DNA of 10,193 nucleotides. It comes from Euperipatoides rowelli. Taxonomy: Eukaryota > Onychophora > Udeonychophora > Euonychophora > Peripatopsidae. The first letter of the stretch is position 1. The number at the start of each line of letters is the position of its first letter. Below the pieces are notes generated by a model. It had not been told where the DNA came from. It saw only the letters and a program-made list of their open reading frames with translations, and searched no databases. Of this stretch, positions 1 to 5,722 are shown one piece after another. The stretch lies in the NCBI GenBank assembly GCA_003024985.2, contig PXIH01S0037326.1; one strand, given 5' to 3'. The position numbers and the translations under genes were made by a program.

Positions 1-359
1 CATGCCTCTTTTTCTAAAACAAACAGCTAAAATTATTAATATAAACTTGCTCTAAAAATATCAAATTATACTAGAGAACTCCAATATTATTTATAATAAT
101 AATAAATATGGTTCCAGCTGTAGGTCATCACTTTAGTCATTTGAGAAAGAAACAATTGTAGTAGAGACAATTAAAAGGTCTAATTCTTCACTTTGGAGAG
201 AAAAAAAGTATTAGGCAAAGTGAAAAAAAAAATGTCCACTATTAAATTAGAAATAAATAAAATCAATTCATTATATGTTTTAAAATAAATTAATAAATAG
301 AATAATTATACAGTATATTGTGCAACACTACAATGAAATTCTATGTTTAAACTTAAATT
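1..359. other. AT-rich stretch without a gene
   Basis: This stretch is very AT-rich, with short A and T runs and many stops in all frames. I see no recognisable coding, RNA or repeat signature. On the minus strand it lies immediately downstream of the candidate terminal exon at 360-461. An AATAAA hexamer overlaps that exon's stop codon and could serve as a polyadenylation signal, although such hexamers are expected by chance in DNA this AT-rich. Confidence 0.5.
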
Positions 360-461
360 TTATTTTCTAGCATTCTTTTCTAACATGGCTTTCAAATCAC
401 AATTCATGTCTAATGTTTCTTCATTAAATAGAATCAAGCGGTTTGATAATGACCTACTTGT
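360..461 (-). CDS. Candidate terminal coding exon, family unknown
   Basis: Reading the minus strand from 461 gives 33 codons and then a TAA stop (362-360). The peptide does not look like random translation of AT-rich DNA: it is rich in charged and polar residues, and its second half contains FNEETLDMNCDLKAML followed by a basic EKNARK tail. Immediately upstream on the minus strand is a good 3' splice acceptor, a run of about ten T followed by AATTATAGAATAG, so the frame may begin at an exon boundary. I do not recognise the family. A possible partner exon ends at a GTAAGC donor at 647-642, which would give a 186-nt intron. It could be the last exon of a real gene, a pseudogene or transposon relic, or a chance open frame, since 33 codons is short. 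Confidence 0.35.
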   Translation of the reverse strand, partial: TSRSLSNRLILFNEETLDMNCDLKAMLEKNARK

Positions 462-954
462 CTATTCTATAATTAAAAAAAAAATGCCCTTAAAATGAAC
501 CAAAAAAAAAAAAATCATTTCAAATCTTTTATTTTGATAATTTTGTATCTAAAAGTTCATCTTTTTCTTTCAATTAAATATTGTATAATTATTTTACCGA
601 TCTCTTGCAAGAATCTCTTATTGTTTTCCCTTTTTCAAACCGCTTACATCATGCTTGCTTTCCACGTTGACTGCCACAGCATTTTTAGGTGATTTTTAGG
701 CATGTTACTAAACTGAAAGTATTTTTATATGATTATTTTTTTACCCAAATATGCAATACAAAGTTATTTCTGTCGGCATATGAAATAAAAAAATATCCCC
801 AGAGGCCAAACAAGATAATTCGTACAACTCAAACCTGTTCAGACATGCATTATACTATAAAGTTTACACTATAAAGACAGAATATTCTTTAAATTATTTA
901 TTATAATAATTTTTGTGAAACAATTTCGATCAATAAAAAATATAAAGTTTTATA
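462..954. other. AT-rich stretch, no firm gene
   Basis: This stretch is low in complexity and rich in A and T runs. The two open plus-strand frames here (495-692 and 689-874) are mostly Phe/Leu/Ile/Lys translations of AT-rich DNA with no domain, and I do not count them as genes. The one point of interest is on the minus strand at about 648-715, where two overlapping frames give plausible protein and a GTAAGC donor follows. This is covered in the findings. Confidence 0.45.
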
Positions 955-1092
955 AAACCCAGTGTATTTTCATGTAGGCTCCCCCTTCCCATGCCAAGTT
1001 CTCATTTCATAATAGTATTTATCTAAACCGGATTCGAACCGCCTACAGAGGATACGCCGGAGTGTCGAGTCGGCCATCTAGACCGCTTCAAT
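955..1092 (-). repeat. tRNA-derived SINE (head 1021-1092)
   Basis: On the minus strand, 1040-1030 reads GGTTCGAATCC, a perfect RNA polymerase III B box. Positions 1076-1066 read TGGCCGACTCG, which fits the A-box consensus TRGYNNANNNG. The 25 nt between them are shorter than in a normal tRNA, and the flanks do not close an acceptor stem, so this is a SINE head and not a working tRNA gene. The stretch between the boxes resembles the anticodon and variable-arm region of a Ser/Leu-type tRNA. The head is GC-rich against its surroundings. A moderately GC-rich piece at about 962-1010 may be the body, followed on the minus strand by an AT-rich tail. The left limit is approximate. Confidence 0.6.
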
Positions 1093-1105
1093 TGTTAATT
1101 CTTGA

Positions 1106-1373
1106 TAATCCTCCTCCTCCCACAATAGAAGATGAATTCAGAGAATTTAAGGAATTTGATCAACTTAGTGAAATAAAGCCTAAATTTGCAACAATGCTCT
1201 ACGGTAAAATAATAAGAAGTTGTCCAACTATCATGACCATTACGTTCAATGAAGTTATCGCTAAAAATTCAAATTTATAATTAAATGTAGAGCTAAAGGG
1301 CTGTTATACATGTGAGGAAGAGGGTCATTTCGCCCATAATTACATCAAATTCTTTTGCAAAGTTAGTTTGTAA
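1106..1373 (+). pseudogene. LINE ORF1 remnant with a CCHC zinc knuckle
   Basis: One frame runs from the SINE junction to a TAA at 1371-1373 and is broken only by a TAA at 1278-1280. Downstream of that stop the same frame encodes GCYTCEEEGHFAHNY. This matches a retroelement zinc knuckle (C-x2-C-x4-H-x4-C), except that the last cysteine is a tyrosine (TAC at 1341), a one-base G-to-A change from TGC. Zinc knuckles in gag and LINE ORF1 proteins bind nucleic acid and package the element RNA. Upstream of the stop the frame is acidic and proline-containing, and its phrase MTITFNEVIAKN resembles the strand preceding a knuckle in ORF1 proteins. An ATG at 1062 lies inside the neighbouring SINE and is not a credible original start. 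Confidence 0.5.
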
Positions 1374-1509
1374 ATTCATGCATTTTTATCAGTGTGCTCT
1401 AACTTATGCAGAAATGGTTATGTTTGAATATTTCAAAAGGTTTATTAACCATCAAAGGTTTTTTTAATGAGGACCCTGAATCAATGGATGAAGGTGATAG
1501 TCAAGTCAA

Positions 1510-1731
1510 ATTAATGTTGAGTCGCACCCTCCTATTGATATAGCAAAAAGCATAGAACGCGTACTGAGTTCTGAGGCAAAAGGTGAAAATATTGCACCTA
1601 ATTATAATTCACAGATACTGGTATCTCCTAAAACTCCTGCTGCCTTAGCTGTTGTTGGAACTAAGAGACAACTCAAAGTCTGGATTACTGTAAAGAAAAA
1701 GATGCAGTTAGTAGTGTTACTAATAAACTAG
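1510..1731 (+). pseudogene. LINE ORF1 C-terminal remnant
   Basis: This frame is open for 73 codons and ends at TAG (1729-1731). It is rich in Ser, Pro, Ala, Lys and Glu, with the phrase SPKTPAALAVVGTKRQ, a composition typical of the low-complexity tail after the zinc knuckle in LINE ORF1 proteins. A neighbouring frame takes over near 1700 and stays protein-like (DAVSSVTNKLVSVLIN) to about 1770, so a small indel probably lies near 1680-1700. Between the knuckle and this segment, 1396-1464 gives ALTYAEMVMFEYFKRF in yet another frame. These are parts of one decayed gene, not separate genes. Confidence 0.4.
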
Positions 1732-1778
1732 TGTCAGTTCTGATTAACTTGTCTTTCACAGATAATTAATATCCAATT

Positions 1779-2413
1779 ATGAATATATTTTCTATTAATA
1801 TTAAAGTCCTTAACAAAAAGGTCAAAGTGAATTAATAAAAAATTATAACCATTATAACGATCAATTGTCTCTTGATATGATAGACCAGGCTAAACAACGT
1901 TAATGAAAACAATCATCTAAAATTATTACATCGGAATTACAACTTAATTCTTGTGAAAGGTCTGATGTAATTATTGGAATAAATAAAAACAAGGAAGGGT
2001 GTCTAACCTTAAAACTTTATGTTGCAATGCAGAGGCTTAGCCAGAAAATTATTTTGTGGGGTGTCTGGGTTATATATTTTGGATAAGCTTTTTTTTTGTG
2101 GGTTGGATGGATGTTTTGTTTCCTTTTTGACAGATTTGATAAGCATTTTTTGCCCGTTGAGATTTTTAAAGTTTAAATTTTTTGGGGTGTCCATACATAC
2201 ACCCTTGATTGCAATGAAAGGATCATTATTGTTACTTTTAATTTTGATGGTGAACCTCTACTAGTCATGGATTATTATGGTCATAATGTGGAGCCATGTA
2301 CCAAAAGGTTCCTAATATCTCATTTAGAGATGATTAGTTCATTTAATGCCGGGAAAGTCATTGGTGATTTCAATCTTATAATAATGTTTGTTTCACACAA
2401 CAACACAACATGA
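1779..2413 (+). pseudogene. LINE ORF2: APE-type endonuclease remnant
   Basis: The start at 1779 reads MNIFSINIKVLNKK, matching the N-terminal beta strand of APE-like endonucleases (S-x-N-x-x-G/V-L-N pattern), and then stops at 1833-1835. The central part is open in a single frame from 2207 to the TGA at 2411-2413. Its phrases NERIIIVTFNFDGEPL and MDYYGHN fit the family's R-x-I-I-V...V/D-x-Y-x-P/H-N core, and VIGDFN (2360-2374) is the catalytic GDFN motif. The family's enzyme nicks target DNA to prime reverse transcription. The stretch between the two parts is degraded and, from 2030 to 2208, is foreign sequence. The reverse transcriptase that should follow is absent. Confidence 0.6.
2030..2208. 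mobile_element. hAT-like MITE inserted in the LINE endonuclease
   Basis: The sequence TTGCAATG occurs at 2022-2029 and again at 2209-2216 as an exact 8-bp direct repeat. Eight bp is the target duplication size of hAT transposons. The 179 bp between start with CAGAGGCTTAGCCAG and end with the complement of TCAAGGGTGTATG, so the two ends share a loose CAnnGG...TA pattern like weak hAT terminal inverted repeats. The insert is T-rich and encodes nothing (81 codons open from 2019 are a low-complexity Phe/Leu frame). The endonuclease reading becomes recognisable immediately right of the insert, and the sequence left of the first duplicate continues in register with it when one duplicate is discounted. 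It is non-autonomous and the family is not identified. Confidence 0.5.
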
Positions 2414-2549
2414 TTGATAGTGCAGTTGAACATAAGGATTCAATATTTTACCTTAATGGGACATTAGTCAAGAATTGTTGATGTGTTTAGTTGATGTTTG
2501 TGAGAAATTTGTTGATCCTTCCAGCTTCTTTCTTTGAATATTTAGCATT

Positions 2550-2960
2550 ACCGTATAATGCCGATCAAAAGCGCAATTCCGATTAAGAGCTCACCCCCTA
2601 AATTTAGGTAAACGAGTGTTTAAGATCGCACTTGCCAAATAAGGGCTCACTCCGATTTTTTTCACACTTTTAACCATTCCTAAGAAATCACTTAAATNTC
2701 TAAGTAAAGGCACAGCCGTTATTTTTCCTACATTTGATCGTTTCTTAGAAAGAGTTTAATAACGTCTCGGGTAAAAAAAAAAATTATTTTAATTAATATC
2801 GTCCCTTTATTATCAGACTCTTAAAGATTATAGCGCGCTTATAAAATATAGGATATTCTTCGCTGCGCGTGTTTATCAATGTTTACAAGAGAATGAAAAA
2901 TAAAATTTTTTTTTAAAAAAAAAAGGTAAAGTGTATTACTTTCTCTTAATACACACTTTT
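2550..2960. repeat. Unclassified repeat with ~55-bp internal units
   Basis: This segment has more CpG than its surroundings and no coding frame. It includes two diverged copies of a unit of about 28 bp built around AAG-A/G-GCTCAC-C/T-CC (2571-2598 and 2626-2653, offset about 55). It ends with a T9A10 palindrome (2906-2924) and a small hairpin of GTGTATTA against TAATACAC (2931-2938 and 2947-2954) with an 8-nt loop. It begins where recognisable LINE sequence ends. It may be a separate element or satellite fragment. No terminal repeats or target duplication could be found, so its limits are approximate. Confidence 0.35.
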
Positions 2961-3142
2961 TATTTAATAAAGTTAGCTTTCAGACAGGCGTTGTCTCACT
3001 TCAATCCAACCCTCTTGGCTTTTAGCGCAATGGGTGTGGCTTGTTAACACATCATGTCACCTAAAACACTTGGGTGTGGTTTATTAGTTTGATGTCATAC
3101 AATATCAACTTTTGTTTTTATTTTTAAAAGTTGTTCAGGAAA
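2961..3142 (-). other. Possible retrotransposon leader or unrelated repeat
   Basis: On the minus strand this follows the primer binding site and would be the untranslated leader or start of gag, but no gag-like frame is visible. It contains two diverged copies of a unit of about 40 bp starting GGGTGTGG and ending ATGTCA (3032-3059 and 3072-3097). Either the element's interior is deleted soon after the primer binding site, or the leader is non-coding and the body has been lost. Confidence 0.25.
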
Positions 3143-3165
3143 GGGTTCTTTTATGTCGGGCGCCA
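3143..3165 (-). promoter_or_regulatory. tRNA-Lys-type primer binding site
   Basis: On the minus strand this reads TGGCGCCCGACATAAAAG from 3165 down. The first ten bases, TGGCGCCCGA, match the complement of a tRNA-Lys 3' end, including its CCA tail. It starts 3 bp after the proposed LTR end (TTACA at 3173-3169), which is where a minus-strand primer site belongs. The match weakens after the tenth base. This site fixes the orientation of the element and shows that the adjoining LTR is a 5' LTR. Confidence 0.6.
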
Positions 3166-3168
3166 ATT

Positions 3169-4051
3169 TGTAAGAGGAGATTAGGGGGGAGGGGTTTGTC
3201 TGTATAAAACCAGCTCTTACAGTCGGCTAATCTCCATGTTACAAGGTGTATGCAGGAAGGGCGGTATCTTCTCTGTAAGGGCGCGAGCTGTAAGAGAAAC
3301 TTAATTGAAGAATAGACAACCTTGATTAAGATTTGAATGTATTTAATTTGACTGGCATATAATATATATTATAACATAGCAATAACCTGTATAGCATATT
3401 AAGATATAAACATACTAGGTTTTAGAATAGTCTAAGCGATACTAGGTTACCTGTTCCTTCTCAAAGGTTTAGGAGCGGCAACTGTAAAGTCCTGCACGGG
3501 AAATAAGTTTAGAGTTCTTTATATAAATCTGGTGGACAGTTATTGACAGCGTTATTCGCATCAGTTCAATTCATAGTTCATACGTCTGGATAGCCAGAGG
3601 GAAATACGATACTTCGGACTTCGTAATCGAATGGCTGTAGAGAGGCGAGAGATTGATGTGTGGCTTAGCTTGGCCTTTTCTACACATCGAATGAGCGCCG
3701 GCTTCTTCCTTCCTTTTCCTTTTATACTCTTCTACAGGAAATGTGTGCGAGTGCTATGCTATACGGTGTGTTCTATATTAGTGTTAATTGAATAAGGGCA
3801 ACAGTGTAACCTAAGCATGCTTTGTTTACACGTGCTATATACACGTGTTTGCTATACGTGCTTTTTATCATAACTGGCAATCTGGCCCTATTACCGCTTA
3901 GACTGATTATATTAAATGACTAAAGGGTTTATTGTATATACCATACATACTGTAATTATAGCTATGTTTTATATATATATATACCGTCATGTTTCACCAC
4001 CTTGGGCCTAGGAGCCGGGGGGTAGGGGCCTAGGGGGGTATCCCCGTTACA
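3169..4051 (-). mobile_element. 5' LTR of a retrotransposon, about 883 bp
   Basis: On the minus strand the block starts TGTAACGGGGATACCCCC (from 4051) and ends CTCTTACA (at 3169), giving TGTAA...TTACA terminal inverted repeats. A primer binding site follows 3 bp later. Inside are a TATA box (3726-3718) followed by a GC-rich possible start region, three regularly spaced CACGTG-like motifs in U3 (3829-3860), and several CTTACAG/CTGTAAG inverted repeats near the 3' end. The first 50 bp are strikingly GC-rich against AT-rich flanks. The upstream boundary also coincides with the point where recognisable protein of the interrupted gene stops. Ends, length and primer type favour a Ty3/Gypsy element, but no pol gene is present to confirm it. 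No second LTR is visible in the window. Confidence 0.6.
3718..3726 (-). promoter_or_regulatory. TATA box of the LTR promoter
   Basis: The minus strand reads GTATAAAAGG, a strong eukaryotic TATA box, about 325 nt from the LTR's 5' end. A purine-rich stretch and then GCCGGCGCTCATTCGATG follow, so transcription would start near 3690. This divides the LTR into a U3 of about 360 nt and a long R-U5 of about 520 nt. The exact start site is inferred. Confidence 0.5.
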
Positions 4052-4744
4052 AACCCTTGCGTTCAAGAATATATCTTCTAGTATAAAATCATATAAATTT
4101 GTATATGCCAATTTTTCTGCTTCACAATATTTATCAATATGATTAGCTTTATCTGGTCTCAATCTGGTATAGCCAAGATAACAAAATTTAAGATAACATG
4201 CTTCTGCAGCAACATCTCTTGATGTAATTGCGATTAATTTTCCATCACCCCTCTCAATAGCAATCTCATGCAATTTCTCATCAGTTTTAATCTCTACTAC
4301 TTGAGTTAATGTTTCCCTTGTTCTGCTTCCTTTCTTGTATTTGCTTGCTTTGTCACAGGAAACAAAATTTTTGTTATATACATTTTGTTTGTCTATGATT
4401 GTCCGTTTCAATTGTTTTTCAGTCTGACGTGATGAGCAAGGACTTTGAAATGACACATCGGAGGATTAAACTTCTGTTTTTAATTTTCTTAAGGCCTTGA
4501 TATTCGTAAAATTAGCTCGACAACTGTGATGAAAATTTATAGTTGATAACAATTCCTCCGTTATATCATGCAATTTTTTTATTGGTTCAAAATTTCTACT
4601 CATGGCAGTGTTAAACAAAACTATCCAAGAGCATCTATCTTTTGGTGGGTGTACTTCAGTAGGTGTTGCTAACTCCCCACATATAATACACTTCTCTGAT
4701 TCATATTCTGCATGTATAGATTTTACTTTCTTCAAAGCAGACAT
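4052..4744 (-). pseudogene. Cys/His-rich repetitive-family gene fragment, interrupted
   Basis: The start codon (4744-4742) has a good context, CCAAAATGTC. The first 92 codons contain C19-x2-C22, C38 and H72-H73-x-C75, a likely zinc-binding module, and end at a TAA (4468-4466). The same frame continues at once with SSDVSFQSPCSS. It goes on through a second module recognisable from LTQVVEIKTDEKLHEIAI, AITSRDVAAEA and CYLGYTR, and then a Y-C-E-A-E-K-L-A-Y-x-x-L-Y-x-F-I segment. From memory, this order matches large, high-copy uncharacterised invertebrate proteins carrying a CxxC...HxxC module followed by a YHxxCYRxYTR-like one. Their function is unknown to me. In the second module several expected Cys/His residues are replaced. 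The authentic frame ends at NARV, where the LTR begins. The rest of the gene is not found in the window. Confidence 0.6.
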
Positions 4745-5200
4745 TTTGGCTCTAGTAACTGCTTAACAGATAAGTATGTTGAAATGTTATTATCATGGAC
4801 ACATGTAACAAATAAACAATGAATAGATAGTTAATACAGTATTAATAATAATTTTAACTGATAGTAATTACATATAACTAACAGTAATGTATAACTTTTG
4901 AAGCTCATTGCATGAAGCTCTATTTTTTCTGTGAATACAATAATTGTTAATGAACATATCATTTTTTTTATATTTTTAACTTTTTTTAATTATTAAAAAT
5001 GCAGATATTTTACTAAGTAGCAATATTATTTGCATTGACCTCAAGTACTGTACTATTTCCCTCCAAAATTAATTTGTCTGCAAGTTTTTTTAACTAGTTT
5101 TTCTTTGACAAAACAGTTTTCCACCAAAAAGAAAAAAAGTACAGTACTATTTAAATGCTTTTGTATTAAAAACATTGAATAAATAAATTTATTTATAGTA
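4745..5200. other. AT-rich stretch upstream of the Cys/His gene fragment
   Basis: On the minus strand this would be the 5' flank of the gene fragment at 4744. It is AT-rich with no open frame of note. The only structure seen is a pair of perfect 11-bp inverted repeats, AGTACTGTACT (5044-5054) and AGTACAGTACT (5138-5148), about 83 bp apart. No clear TATA box or CpG-rich promoter was found. Confidence 0.4.
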
Positions 5201-5238
5201 TTCTGTACACCAAATAATATTTTTTTTAATGTTTTGAT

Positions 5239-5271
5239 TCAAAGTTACCCCACTTAGGCAGGTAACTTTGA
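5239..5271. repeat. Perfect hairpin, 11-bp stem with 11-nt loop
   Basis: TCAAAGTTACC (5239-5249) and GGTAACTTTGA (5261-5271) are exact reverse complements around CCACTTAGGCA. The arms flank a GGGGTAACTTTGA-like motif of the kind found at transposon ends. Weaker symmetry continues outside the stem. It probably marks the terminus of a DNA transposon or a fold-back element, but no partner terminus was found. The open frame on the minus strand (5383-5189) runs through this palindrome and shows no domain, so it is not annotated as a gene. Confidence 0.45.
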
Positions 5272-5399
5272 GCCACCAAACAAAAAAAATTACTCGTGCG
5301 TTTTGACCCAGACCGGAGGTGGCAAATGTTTGATATACCCATGTGAACCCATGCATCAAGTTCATGACTGCAAGTCTCCACATATGAGACAGGATGACA

Positions 5400-5722
5400 T
5401 GGTCAACTTGAGGTACTCACCCCGACCTCAGAATTGTCAGTAAAGACCATGTTTATCAGGGAGAGAGTTGGATGAATAAGAAGGTTTAGTAAGAGGGTAA
5501 TAGGAGCAGGTCTTTGGGCCATTGCCTGAGTTCTAGTATGTCTACAGACCGAACCCAAAGAACCTTGTTTTAAAGTATGATGCCTTTTCCTCTTCTTTTT
5601 CCCCATTTGCCCTACCCTTTTCTCTTCTTTTTTCTCTTCCTTTCCTTGAGTCTTCCTGATAGGAGTACCTTTTTCTTATTTTGATGCATTTTCTTTTCCT
5701 CACCTTCTGAACCGTCTTCCAT
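5400..5722 (-). other. Lysine-rich coding-like patch, doubtful
   Basis: Two minus-strand frames overlap here. One reads from 5722 with an acidic start (MEDGSEGEEKK) and then a Lys/Arg-rich tail, to TAG at 5614-5612. The other starts at 5606 (MGKKKRKRHH) and runs 67 codons. A strong splice-donor consensus, GGG|GTGAGTACC, lies near the end of the second frame at about 5420. The patch may be a decayed transposase tail lying beside the hairpin at 5239-5271, with a one-base frame change between the frames. However, the basic runs come from an A/G-rich strand and could be compositional. No family is recognised. Confidence 0.15.

Larger units (their letters stand above)
1098..2545 (+). mobile_element. 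Fossil non-LTR retrotransposon (LINE), truncated
   Basis: Pieces of coding sequence lie in the order expected of a two-ORF LINE. First comes an ORF1 remnant with a CCHC zinc knuckle (1302-1343) and a later coding-like segment (1510-1731). Next is a short piece matching the start of an APE endonuclease ORF2 (1779-1835), then the central endonuclease up to a GDFN motif (2363-2374). After that, another frame gives RIVDVF (2471-2488), which fits the downstream LVDVWR-type motif. Frames shift and stops are common, so it is long dead. No reverse transcriptase follows, so the 3' part is missing, which is unusual because LINEs normally lose the 5' end. Known architecture points to the L1/Tx1-like group, but the exact clade is inference. 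A hAT-like MITE is nested at 2030-2208. Confidence 0.6.

Noticed and set aside
495-874. Two small plus-strand proteins
   Set aside because: Both are low-complexity translations of AT-rich DNA without domains or good start contexts.
1030-1092. A functional tRNA gene on the minus strand
   Set aside because: The B box is perfect, but the A-to-B spacing is only 25 nt and the flanks form no acceptor stem, so a SINE head fits better.
2009-2194. Minus-strand 61-codon frame
   Set aside because: It is the antisense shadow of the T-rich insert (A-rich strand giving Lys and Asn) with no domain.
2019-2264. An 81-codon membrane-like protein
   Set aside because: The Phe/Leu/Cys-rich frame is a translation of the T-rich hAT-like insert and part of the LINE endonuclease in the wrong frame.
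3962-4051. The last ~30 residues of the Cys/His-family frame as genuine protein
   Set aside because: They start exactly at the proposed LTR end, are Pro-rich owing to the GC-rich U3 start and end in a TA repeat, so they are read-through.
4046-4056. A splice donor (AGG|GTTTGT) ending the Cys/His exon
   Set aside because: GTTTGT is a tolerable donor, but TGTAACGGGG with a matching LTR end and primer site explains the boundary better.
5189-5383. 64-codon minus-strand protein starting MWRLAVMNLMHG
   Set aside because: It runs straight through the perfect hairpin at 5239-5271 and has no recognisable domain.
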